NCBI GenBank assembly: GCA_004151065.3
Contig: NWUY0300074987.1
Location: 1 to 14,666 of the forward strand
DNA length: 14,666 bases
Origin: Larix sibirica
Taxonomy: Eukaryota > Streptophyta > Pinopsida > Pinales > Pinaceae
Reading direction: 5' to 3'
In this document: positions 1 through 9,894 of the stretch, piece after piece
Layout: the number at the start of each line of letters is the position of its first letter
Position numbering within the stretch: the first letter of the stretch is position 1
Made by a program: the position numbers and the translations under genes
Notes under the pieces: model-generated
What the model saw: only the letters and a program-made list of their open reading frames with translations
Told to the model about the DNA's origin: nothing
Databases searched by the model: none

Positions 1-781
1 CCTTCATTTCGCTCTCCAAATAATCTAGATCATACATTTGAATGGATTATCTCAAGAATCCCTCTCAACCTTTGCTTACCACTTGGAAAACAAACCTTAG
101 CATACTTTCCAAATGCACAACCATTTCATACTCCTTTCTTGATTTTGAATTCTGACAATCACCTTACTATGTTCTTCAAGAGAGAAAGTGTTATAGTATA
201 ACTGACCAAATTGTCTATGAAAAAGCTCACACATCTCATCACTACCACGCATTAGAGAATCATGCTTCATTGGATTTTATTGTAGTCTATAAAGACCACC
301 AAATCAAACCCCTCTGGGCATAGCATGGGCTCAATCTCTAATGGTGACCCTTTGAGCATCAAACTCAACCACAAAATGTCGATCTATCATGCAAGAAACT
401 GAAATAATTTTCTTCATAAAACCAAGAAAAAACAAAACATCATTCAACTCAAGAACATCACTTGAAGGCCGCCGAGAAAGAGATGGATCCCAATCCCTTC
501 ATGTAATAAGTGGCATCATCTCCCATCTCCAATCACATTCCTCCCTCTTTCTCTCAAAACTCATTGGAATATCTTCATGTTATAAGGCATATATTTTGAT
601 GCGCCACTATCCACATACCATCAAACACCAAACATAGTGGATGAATGGGAGTAACAATCTTGTTCTCAACAAAAACCCAAAGCTCATCCTCCTTCATCAA
701 CCTCTAGAGTTTATAGTTCCAAGGTGTAAAGTTGGGAACACCTTCTACCCTATCATACTCTCTCGGACCAAGAGAAGTCAT
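1..781 (-). pseudogene. Ty1/copia gag-protease-integrase remnant, left end outside window
   Basis: Reading on the minus strand, gag starts at ATG 781-779 with VEGVPNFTPWNYKL, then a TAG (706-704), then LMKEDELWVFVENKI. Only about 27 bases after the last gag-like residues (638-643) comes the retropepsin motif VDSGAS (D at 611-609), so most of gag is deleted. An open run of 45 codons (468-334) carries DVLELNDVLFFLGF and SVSCMIDRHFVVEFDAQ. The pre-integrase region follows: His at 219-217, its partner His changed to Gln (204-202), then CAFGKYAKVCFPSGKQR. The first Cys of its C-x2-C is a stop codon (128-126). The series gag, protease, integrase without reverse transcriptase in between is the copia order. 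The element is dead. Confidence 0.85.
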
Positions 782-889
782 CCTTGTAAATCCTAAAGAT
801 CACCTCAATCAATAAGCCGAATAACAAGTAAAGTAGATCAATCACCTATCCCAAGTGAAAATCACGACTCCAATCCATGGAGCAACTAA

Positions 890-901
890 GGCATCATACC
901 A
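890..901 (-). promoter_or_regulatory. Degenerate primer-binding site of the copia remnant
   Basis: The minus strand reads TGGTATGATGCC from 901, resembling the initiator Met tRNA type TGGTATCAGAGCC. It lies 109 bases upstream of the gag ATG, the right place and orientation for the copia element. Confidence 0.65.
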
Positions 902-1498
902 AACAACTCCACGTTGAATCATTCTACTCCCTCTTTTACAAGAAAGCAATTTCTGCATAACAAGCTTTAATATCATGTAGAAATATCGAAAATGTGTTGA
1001 ATCTTAAATTTCCACCTCACTTCTATGAGTCTGCAAATCTATTTCATACAGTTTTCAACCTTGGTGTTGAAACTAATTTCTTCAACAACTAGGAAAAAAC
1101 TTTGAATTTGTCCAACACAACTTCAAATCAATTTGGAGAATGTAGATACCATAAAGACTTCAAGCATAGATCATTTTAGCAACAATTGAGGCAAGATATA
1201 TTTCAATACACATGAAAATTACTTCAATTACAACATAAATATAACAACAAATCAGATCTGAAAGTTTTATTAAGCATGCTAAGACAACATAACACTTATC
1301 CTTGTTGTCTAATAAATCAACATATTAAAACCATGAAACTTGCTCAATGCATGAAAAACACCAATTCTAAAATTCAGATTTCCGATTACAAATTCAAGAT
1401 CTAGCAATGGTACATTTCTTATTATCACAATGATAAAGATAAAATGCAATTCCTTAGCTAATCAAAATATGTTACAACAATTCCTTGCAGCACATTCC

Positions 1499-2275
1499 AA
1501 GCAAGGTCTTTTCAAACATCCCAAACCCTAGTTAGGGCATCCAAAATCATTGCAAACCCTACCAACAATGTGAAGGCCAAACAAGGCATCACACCAAGTT
1601 CTACAAGCCAATCCTTGGAACTTCCAAAAAAACCAGCATCACACCAACTATCAAACCTCAGGATCTCCCAATTGCATCACACAAGCTATCAAGGAGATTC
1701 AAATACTTCAATCTCACAAGCTACAATACTCAACACTGACATCTTATCAATAAAGGAACCCTAATGCTAGCATCTTACAACACTAATCCTTGTTACGATA
1801 GTAAGACATGATCTTCCAAGATTCTCCAAATAGCTAGCAGCATACCAACTATCAATCTTTATGATACAAAATGTCATACTTAACAAAGCCTATTCTTTAA
1901 GCAAGGATGCTTCAATACATCCCAAACCCTAGCTAGGGCATCCAAAATCGTTGCAAACCCTAACCAACAATACAAAGGCCAAACAACACATAATGCCAAG
2001 CTCTATAAGCCAATCCTTGGAACTTCCAAATAAACCAATGTCACACCAACTATGAAACCCTGAGATCTCCCACTTGCGTGACACAATCTATCAAGGAGAT
2101 TCACACACTTGCATCTCACACGCTACAATACATAACAATTGCACCCAAGTGCTAGCATCCCATAACATTGATCCTTGTTACAAGAGTAGTACATGATGTT
2201 CCAAGACTCTCCAAAGAGCTAATATCACACCATCAATCTTTAAGATACAAAGTGTTGTACTTAAAAAATCATACT
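1499..2275. repeat. Tandem duplication of about 400 bases
   Basis: Copy one is 1499-1898 and copy two is 1899 to about 2275. Both contain CATCCCAAACCCTAG, CCAATCCTTGGAACTTCCA, AGATCTCCCA-like and ATCAATCTTTA-like blocks in the same order. The offset falls from 401 to 381 along the pair, so copy two has lost about 20 bases. An open stretch at 1570-1764 lies in this repeat and is not a gene. Confidence 0.9.
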
Positions 2276-2281
2276 CTCCTC

Positions 2282-2289
2282 CCTTTATA
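2282..2289 (-). promoter_or_regulatory. TATA box candidate
   Basis: The minus strand reads CATATAAAGGG. It lies between GC-richer repeats (upstream) and the 400-base duplication (downstream), and could be the promoter of the putative LTR. Isolated TATAAA is common in AT-rich DNA. Confidence 0.3.
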
Positions 2290-2390
2290 TGACCAAGGCG
2301 AAGGAATCCAACAATAAAGCATGGACTAATTCCACAACCAAACTCAGGCTAAGTCAACAAACAAAGCCCCAAATGGAGCGCACCTAAAGA

Positions 2391-2510
2391 CAAGGTGTCC
2401 ACATGTCACTCTAAGGTTTGTCTAATCCCCAAGGCGGTGCACCCTCCAAGCTAGGTGTCCACATGTCAAGCACTTTTCCTCTAATATGGTGCACCCTCTA
2501 ATCAATGGCT
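2391..2510. repeat. Two 60-base direct repeats
   Basis: GGTGTCCACATGTCA occurs at exactly 60 bases spacing (from 2394 and from 2454), followed in both by a diverged GGTGCACCCTC. Related ACATGTG and AAGTGTGCC words recur up to about 2715, making a locally GC-richer block. Confidence 0.75.
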
Positions 2511-2953
2511 CCTCAACTCAAGTGTTCCTCCTATTGTGTGTAAGGTGGGTTACATGATCCTAGGGCTAAGCGCCCAACCTCAAAGTGCTTAACACCCTCC
2601 TCCAAAGTGGCTACTCCACATGTGCCAAGTGTCCATCCTCCTCATCAAGTGTGCCCTTGTAGAAGATGCCAAATATGCCACATGTGTCAACTACCACATC
2701 AAGTGTGCCTCCCTAACACTGATCCCAAGGCATGCTTACACCCAATTCAAGCTCTCCAAATGTAAGAAAAAATTAAACAAAGGGGTTATAAGACCACAAG
2801 CCCTTCACTTGCCATGAAGCGCTCTCATAGCTAGTTGAAAACACTTCTAGAACAACCAAAAGCTAACAAACTGAGCATAAACCAACCATCCTTCGCCACT
2901 TGGTGCATTCGTCATACATGAAACATGACCTCTTATCTTTTGGATTTTCCATC

Positions 2954-2987
2954 ATATATATATATATATATATAGATATATAGATAT
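2954..2987. repeat. AT microsatellite, imperfect
   Basis: 21 bases of uninterrupted AT repeat (2954-2974) are followed by ATATA words separated by G, up to 2987. It abuts the lower end of the LINE remnant. Confidence 0.9.
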
Positions 2988-2989
2988 CA

Positions 2990-3410
2990 ATGCAAATCAA
3001 CCAAAGAGCCTTGGTAGTTCATCAACCATCTCCAAAAGATGCTCACTCCAAGAATCTAGCCATCCAAGTTCAACGATGTCCAAAATTGCCATAGCATGGT
3101 GTCTATTCCATAGTCAACTGCAATAAATGTTAGTTGTAGGGAGATTATAGTAACAATCTCCTCTACCTTCCTCGTGGTTAAAAAAAAATGTACCACCAAC
3201 CAAATCAACTACAATGTCATTTGAAGTGCAAAACCATTCATTTTGAATTCTTGAAGACAAACAAACAAATATTTTGAGTTCCTTTAGAATGCTCTAAATT
3301 TTCTTGATCGTATGCTTGTTGTCGGGGTCCAATAACCCTCTAGCATTCAAGGGTGCGACTTTCATTCGAAATGGAAAGGATGAAGTTCGTCTCCTCCACA
3401 TTATCTCCAA
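2990..3410 (-). pseudogene. LINE ORF2 remnant: start of the AP-type endonuclease
   Basis: On the minus strand PLNARGLLDPDNKHTIKK is readable around 3353-3300, matching the N-terminal WNxRGL strand of L1-type endonucleases, whose Asn is a metal ligand. After a frame change, VCLQEFKMNGFALQM (from 3262) has the LQE motif with the catalytic Glu at 3250-3248. Diverged sequence continues through AVDYGIDTMLWQFW down to about 3050. Stops and shifts break it. The reverse transcriptase expected downstream (below 2990) is absent. Confidence 0.65.
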
Positions 3411-3439
3411 TGTCATTTAACACACCGTATGAGGTGGTA

Positions 3440-4340
3440 ATTTCATGGCCTTTCATTGGCAAGAACCTTTAATTTAGGGTAAAGGGTTTTGACATTTTCT
3501 ACAAGCCATTGACTTCTTTAGGTGGAGGGTTGAGCAAAGGAAGTATGGGTTGCACTCTTCAGCCTCCCCCTCGAGAAGAGGATGTCGACATAGATCGAGC
3601 AACAACTCTAACATTGGTTGGTGCAATAGGTTAATTATGTTTGGAGCCACCAACCCTAGGAGCTTTAGCAACAAGAACCTCCAAGACAATAATTAACTTA
3701 GTGTTATGAGCATTATGGTGAACCACTTTGAATCCAACACCATCATTGTCATTGTTCTTCATAGGCCCATTTTGAGTTTGTTTTTTTCTAAGTAGGAGTG
3801 ACCTCAAGATCAGGTTGGACCATCAATCTACAATGACAAATTTTGATGGTCTAAACTTTGGCAACGAAAGTAGGTGTTTGGAAATTTATATACATAACTA
3901 GTGGTTTCAGCATCTTATCCCAAACTCAAATAAAGACAAATTCCTTGAGGTCTTTTACAAGGTTGACACATATGAAAACACTTTGAGGTTTGGGATTAAA
4001 AAATATGTATGTTCATCGTAGATAAAACCACCAAAAGGTGAAAAAATGTGCTCCAAGAATGGCCAAATTTGAACTAGACAACCAAGAAACTAAAACCAAA
4101 CTGGATAGGAAAGTTGGGAAAATTATTTTGCTAAAAGCTCTCTTCCAATTGAAAATATCTACCAAGGGATTCTCCCATACCCATGAGGTGTGGAAGAAGA
4201 TGTCATAGACATGGGCTTTCTTAGTAACATGTATAACCTTTAACCCATATTATGAGTAATAAAGTCAATCTCGCTTGAAATTTTATTCACATTGGCATTA
4301 AAATATAAAATCCAAGGAGCTTGTCTAGACAGTGAAAGTG
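3440..4340 (-). pseudogene. LINE ORF1 remnant: DUF4283-like domain and zinc knuckle
   Basis: A minus-strand stretch from 4107 reads YPVW, a stop, FLGCLVQIWPFLEHIFSPFG, then IYDEHTYFLIPNLKVFSYVS. This layout is like the DUF4283 domain of plant LINE ORF1 proteins, which bind the element RNA. In another frame follow KDLKEFVFIWVWDKM and then YKFPNTYFRCQSLDHQ (about 3887-3843), where plant ORF1 has a CCHC zinc knuckle; here only the first Cys and the His remain. The part between 3780 and 3440 is an unrecognised linker; a 71-codon open stretch at 3474-3689 lies in it. Order and strand agree with the endonuclease remnant below. By pattern only; moderate certainty. Confidence 0.55.
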
Positions 4341-4398
4341 GGGCATTGTTAAACTCCCCACTATAGTTCGAGTCTCCCTAATGACATGTTCAAGATTG

Positions 4399-4516
4399 CC
4401 AAGGCCAACACAAACAAGTCAAATGAAGTGTACAACCAAATTCCTCACTCATGTTATTACCAAGGCCAACACAAACAAGTCAAATGAAGTGTACAACAAA
4501 ATTCCTCACTCATGTT
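4399..4516. repeat. 57-base tandem duplication, 61-base spacing
   Basis: 4399-4455 and 4460-4516 are identical except for one base, separated by four bases. The low divergence beside strongly decayed elements indicates a recent event or conversion. Confidence 0.95.
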
Positions 4517-5036
4517 CGTTGGCTCATCTGCTAATCAAGGCATTGATATGATGGCCTAAGTAAATGGGGTGGCATGATGGTGCGAGAGCAACCTATATTG
4601 TGGAGCAAGAACATAAAGATTTCTAAACAAGACTATGGTAATCCTTGAAATTACTAAAGTAATTGAACATTTTTACTTCATTTTACATCATAATCGCTAA
4701 AGCACATGGATAAATAACAAAAATTCTATTAAAATCTAATTCTCTATTAAAGTGAGCGACTACATGAGAGCATTAATAAACAAAAAAAATACTAATAACA
4801 ATCAACGCATTTTATTGTTATCTTTCACTCACATTTATTTGGATAAATCTTTTATGAAATTAATAATATATACAAAGTGCCTAACCTAGCCTTGTGAAGC
4901 TTTGAAAATTGAGTATTAGTGTGATGTATTGCCTACATAAATTTTTCACCTTTAAAGTTGTTGTAAATGTGAAATTCTATTAAGAAATTTCAAGAATGCC
5001 GTTGATTTATGAGTATCAAGCATCTAAAAACCTACT
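4517..5036. other. AT-rich stretch, nothing recognised
   Basis: No open reading frame of note, no repeat and no RNA gene is seen. Confidence 0.6.
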
Positions 5037-5622
5037 TAAACATTACCAAAACTGAGAGGTAAGACATCTACAAAGTTGCCTAAGCTCATATAGTTCAATG
5101 GATTGATAACATAAAGCCCAAGAAATGCAATTACTCGAAAAAATTCCATTTACAAATTATTATTTGTCCTCACAAAAACGGGTTAAGTATCATACCATTG
5201 CTTATATTCGTTGCGAATTCCAAGTGAAATTTGCTACCAAACGTTTTTTTTCACACATGAAAATCTCTATACCTTAAATTAAAAAATATATAAAAAATTT
5301 ACAAATACTTTTTAACTTTCATCAGATAAACATTACCTACTAGACTTTGTATAAAAAAACATTACCAAAACTGAGAAATAATTCATCCACAAAGTTCCCT
5401 CAGCTTACATAGTTCAATGAATTGAACATAAAGCCCCATGAAAGCAATTATTACTATAAGAAATTCCATTTACAAATTAATGGATTGACAACATAAAGCC
5501 CAAGAAACGCAATTATTACTCGAAGAAGTTCCATTTACAAATTATTCTTTGTCCTCACGAAAACTGGTTGATTATCATACCATTGCTTGTACTTATTGCG
5601 ACTTCCAAGTCAATTTGCTACC
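5037..5622. repeat. Diverged direct repeat pair with a nested duplication
   Basis: Copy A (5037-5238) and copy B (5357-5622) both start AACATTACCAAAACTGAGA and end TTTGCTACC. Copy B contains an extra internal duplication: 5417-5479 and 5480-5544 share CATAAAGCCC, GCAATTATTACT and TTCCATTTACAAATTA. The 118 bases between A and B are very AT-rich. Confidence 0.88.
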
Positions 5623-5681
5623 GGACTTTATATGGGCGTGTGACGCTATTTCCATTTTAGACTCTTCATACGGCATAATAT

Positions 5682-5899
5682 TAACGCTTTATCCAAGAGG
5701 GGTTCCAACCAGCGCACCAGAACCAACACCACTGGTGCGGACTGTTCAATTAGTGCTTGAGCTTCCACAATAATTGCTTACCCAAACTACTAACGCTTTA
5801 TCCAAGAGGGGTTCCAACCAGCGCACCAGAACCAACACCACTGGTGCGGACTGTTCAATTAGTGCTTTAGCTTCCACAATAATTGCTTACCCAAACTAC
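5682..5899. repeat. 109-base tandem duplication with a hairpin in each copy
   Basis: 5682-5790 and 5791-5899 differ at one base only. Each has the perfect eight-base inverted repeat CGCACCAG/CTGGTGCG with an 11-base loop (5713-5739 and 5822-5848). 109 is not a multiple of three, so the two open stretches across it (5549-5773, 5774-5971) read the repeat in different frames and neither is likely coding. Confidence 0.95.
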
Positions 5900-6421
5900 T
5901 ACCAATGTGATGACTGGCTTGAAGCTCCCGAGCTCAGCAATTTTATAAACCAAATATTACAAACCATTTAGCACTCAATCAACTCACGCCAAAAAAAAAT
6001 ATGGGCGACATTACCATTTTCCTGTCCATGAATCAAACGACTAAAAAGAGCTCTATTATTCAATCTCCATTAGTGCAAAACAAAAAGTCCGATGAGCCAA
6101 TAGCTAATGGACATCATTTTCTCATGATCTGCAATGCTTCAATCCGCTTTCAACGTGCCTGATATCTTAGATTCCAGATGCTTAGTCCTCTCGTAATGGT
6201 CTTGATAGAACTACTCCATTGTAAAAAAAAGTATGTCCTTCCGGCGCAACCTACTGGAGGAGGTATAAACAGGAGACAACAAAAAGAGGAGGCGGCTGGG
6301 GGAAGCCTTACTTAATTCCTAAAAACTTGACCATCCATGGTTCTTCAACTAGATATACAAAAAAGAGAGAATCAATCCAACCAAGTCTTTTTGCATTTAA
6401 AAAGCCTTTCACTTAAACCAA
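5900..6421. other. Intergenic, nothing recognised
   Basis: There is no recognisable coding sequence. A purine-rich stretch at 6255-6305 stands out in composition only. Confidence 0.5.
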
Positions 6422-6611
6422 ACATATTCCTACCAAATTGCAAACAAATACTGAGTACCAAGTTACAAATCCAGGCAGCCCTTGCCAAGTCCCCTCCACT
6501 TATCTTTCCATACATTACATATTCCTACCAAATTGCAGACAAATACTGAGTACCAAGTTCCATATCCAGGCAGCCCTTGCCAAGTCCCCTCCATTTATCC
6601 TTCCATACATT
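6422..6611. repeat. 95-base tandem duplication
   Basis: 6422-6516 and 6517-6611 match at all but about five positions. Overlapping open stretches here (6337-6549, 6438-6677, 6482-6694) are three frames of the same repeat and are not genes. Confidence 0.93.
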
Positions 6612-8062
6612 CAACCCCTACCTTCCCCTTTTCTGGATTTAGGAAAAGGTCGGACACCACTACTCGGGCCCAATTAGACCAGAACAATTTCTAGAGGCAA
6701 GTGCCAACCTTCGACCTTTTAATCAAACTCTCCATTCCAGTGTGCTACCGAGAACGTTCCAACTAAGGTTTTGACAGGACAGCTCTGGCCGATATCTTGC
6801 TCCCCATGATACATTCATTGAAAGCAATCTTAATAATATGAAAGAAGCGATCTTTAAATCTTTAGCCACAGGTCGAGGATTAGAAGATAACAAAGTTATG
6901 AGCAAAAAGGTGAGGTTAAGCATCATAACAATATTTTGCCAATCTTTGAAGCATTATGTTGGCCAAATTCACCGGCATATCTTTTGATATATGTCTCTGT
7001 TTGCCATTTCATCGAGGGCACTTAGGCACATGGTTGATCTAGAGAACTGATCTTACAACCTTAGTTAAAGAATTCATTTGATTTGAAACCTTTTATGGTT
7101 GTTTTACTTTGTGCTTCATAATCATAGAAGGGAGCTCAAAGTTATCTCCACATCTCTCTTTGCAATAATATGATCGCCTTTCGTTGGGAAACATTTAATG
7201 ATTAGTATTTTGTAGTCATAATCTTTCCTTGGTAAATATATTCAGAAGCAAGTCTGCTGAGATCTCAATACGAATCATTGTCCATTCTTAGTATTAAATG
7301 TCAAAGCAAAATGTAAATTTTACACCCTTCACAATGGCGCAAAATTTTCATACACACAATCTAACAACCGAAAATGCCAGCAATACTCTGAAACATGAGC
7401 ATGCAGCAATCATTCTTTACTCATCTGCTTTCGAATACAACATAATTATAACAACTTGCCCTGTAAAAAAATGAAGTGTAAAGCTACAAGGATGTTGCAT
7501 ACCACCTTAACACCTTGCATACCACCTGAGAACTATATACAATATTATAAATATTAAATTCTCATACAATGTTGCTCCGTAGACAGAGTTCCGTATACCT
7601 CTAGGCAGAACTAGGGATTTCAAAGAGTTGAAAACCCATAAAAGGATACATGTCTAATCCATGTTTTGATGTATGGAGGAAATTCACAACTCGAAAAAAA
7701 ATGCAGTGATTTCTGCATCTGACATAGAACACAATAACCGTAAATACAAGTAGGACTTGCATTGTTAAATACAGTCCAGTCATTGGCATTCCTACACCGA
7801 ATGCAGTACTACCTTTGATGACTTTGAATGGTGAACAAAATGTTTGCTCCTTCCTATCTGTAAGAGGATGACTAATGAATAAAATAGGCAAAAGACCTGA
7901 AGGACTCAATTCATAATTTGTCTGATGCTACACATCTATGTTTCCTGTGCCCGTGTATACTGTACATAATTTACAGAACCAAACAATCCCGACCCAACCC
8001 AATTCTAGTTTTGAATAACCCTATCAAATAAATTGTAGTATTACTAATAAAAGAATATGCAT
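6612..8062. other. 3' flank of the kinesin-5 gene, no gene recognised
   Basis: The part next to 8062 must hold the kinesin 3' UTR and poly(A) site, read on the minus strand. I see no clear AATAAA there. An open stretch at 7601-7909 (minus, 102 codons) follows the kinesin stop but has no recognised motif. TTGCATACCACCT is repeated 20 bases apart at 7495 and 7515. Confidence 0.5.
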
Positions 8063-8290
8063 TTAATTTTTGGCTATAAGAGGTATTCTAGAGTCTCTCA
8101 TGGGTGAAATTTCAGAAACCATGAGATGCTTTATCTCTCCATTTCCTTGTTTTAATCGATTTTCCAATTTGATATCCCGAAATGTTTGCAATAATTCATC
8201 AAAGGGAGGAGTTCGCAACTGCTCTATAGAAGCCATGCTTGGTAGACTGATAGGCCTTCTCCTTGGTGTTGTACAAGACGGCAGATCTTC
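8063..8290 (-). CDS. KIN5: Kinesin-5 terminal exon h (BimC box and C-terminus)
   Basis: The exon has 228 bases including a TAA stop at 8065-8063. The acceptor is AACCAG before 8290. It encodes EDLPSCTTPRRRPISLPS, then SIEQLRTPPFDELLQTF, then a basic and polar end finishing RIPLIAKN. The TTPRRR sits where the conserved BimC box lies in kinesin-5, whose Thr is phosphorylated by CDK1 in animal Eg5 to target the motor to the spindle. That the site works the same way here is inference. Confidence 0.93.
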   Translation of the reverse strand, partial: EDLPSCTTPRRRPISLPSMASIEQLRTPPFDELLQTFRDIKLENRLKQGNGEIKHLMVSEISPMRDSRIPLIAKN

Positions 8291-9858
8291 CTGGTTATCA
8301 CAAATTGAGATTTCAAGAGTTAGGTAAAGCACATGAAATTTCCCTTTCACTACCAACTTAGCTAAAAGCTTGGAAAGGAAAAGATGTGCTCTCACCATGT
8401 ACTCCTCTTGTAGATATTTTTCTGCTTGGTTGGTTGTCTCTACCACCTTGCCATAGTGACTCCTTTGTAGCTCTATAAACTCATTGGTGCAAGGGGCTAT
8501 TATGGAGTGTATATTTATGCAGACATCGTGGTCCAGTTTCAGTGAACCTGCAACACAGGTATGATAATTTAGATATGCACCAATGTATAGGCAGTACTGA
8601 ATTAAATCAATTTAAATCTTAAGTGTGAGAACTTACTGTCAATGGATGACAACAAGTTGTCATTTCCAGTCTTAACAGCTTCATTGGTGGAAGTTGCAGC
8701 CTGTGTAAAGTCAGCCAGAAGAAGCTGATTTGCCTCGGTGCCACTCCTGCAAGGGAAAAGGTAAATCAAACTACTGACGTGTAAAAGAACAGTGGGGATG
8801 AGGTATACTTGAGGGATAAATTAAACATATTGCATACTTGATGATAGAACCAACAGCTTCAACATTGCTCCTCTCAAGTTTCTGTAGTGAATCTTGTGTA
8901 CCCTTCCACTGTACTCCAGCAGCAGTTGCTTTCATCATACTGCATGAGAAATTAGCAATTGAGAATAAAATTTATACAATGCAAGCTAAAAGTATATTTG
9001 CTTTGATTGAAAGATGAAGAATCAATGGATTTTACAAGCAAGTCCTTACCATTCCTGAAGAATTTCTTCCATACAACTGTGCCCTGTTGCCAATGATGTT
9101 GTATCCTCCACATAGAAATTTTCAGCTTGCTTCATGTATAACTTCCACTGGTTTTGAGTATCAGATGCATCATGCCGCATACTCGACATCCCATGCTGCA
9201 ACTCATGTGTTTTATTGACAGCATTTTCACGCAGATTTTGCACTGCGGATTGTACCTGAAGAAAAGAAGGAAACCACTTACAACACAATCAAACTGAAAG
9301 ATAACAATATTGTCAAGTCTAACTAAACGCTGTGAAATGGGGGCAATACAACAATTTTATTATTATAATAAAAGATAATATCATTGTGTTTAAATTACAA
9401 TGTCAGTCTTCAGATGGTGAGATGAATCTTCTAAAAAGAAACTCTTATAGATTTTTTTCTTACATTGCTAAAAGTCCAGATTATTTTGCAATGCTCGCAA
9501 ATTTATTTCGATATAATGTGTGGCATGGTCAGTTTTTTCAAAGTTCCTCACAGAGATTCAAAATTTCTGAAAAGTTATTCAATAACATAGATACAGGGAA
9601 GATGACTTTGAGGAGATAAAACAACACTAAAAACAGAAACCGTAAAGGGACCAACATTTAAAGGTGGTAACATCTCTTGAAAATGAAACAAGGTCATTCC
9701 AAGCTCGTTGTTCAGTAATGAGATAGCTATATGGATTTTGAATCTTAATAGCAGAAGTGACATTGAAAATTCGAATGAGAGAGATGCTTGTTGTGTTCAG
9801 CAATGATTCAATTAGAAATTTTACAGTCTTAATAACAGAAGTCACATTGAAAATTCAA

Positions 9859-9894
<36 letters not shown>

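Larger units (their letters stand above)
903..2868 (-). repeat. Possible long 5' LTR or leader of the copia remnant
   Basis: This stretch has no gene. On the minus strand it begins TGTTAG at 2868, contains GC-richer repeats, a TATA box at 2289-2284 and a tandem duplication, and ends at the primer-binding site. That layout resembles U3, R and U5 of an LTR, but nearly 2 kb is long for copia and the right-hand end before the primer-binding site is not a clean CA. No second LTR is in view, so the extent is a guess. Confidence 0.3.

Noticed and set aside
389-637. 82-codon open stretch on the plus strand
   Set aside because: It lies antisense to the copia protease region, where minus-strand motifs explain the sequence.
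1499-2275. CRISPR-like or satellite array
   Set aside because: There are only two long diverged copies and no short repeat-spacer pattern.
6337-6694. Three overlapping open stretches
   Set aside because: They are different frames of the 95-base tandem duplication. Overlapping frames with repeated peptides come from the repeat, not from coding.
7601-7909. 102-codon open stretch on the minus strand directly after the kinesin stop
   Set aside because: It has no recognised motif or splice context and lies in the presumed 3' UTR or flank. Length alone is not enough in AT-rich DNA.
8070-8327. 85-codon open stretch on the plus strand
   Set aside because: It is the antisense of the terminal kinesin exon, whose minus-strand frame matches a known family.
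8291-8395. Reading 8063-8446 as one continuous exon starting at GTG 8446
   Set aside because: Good GTGAGA donor and CAG acceptor sites bracket a family-inconsistent 35-residue insert, and coding continues upstream of 8446 to the splice acceptor at 8548.
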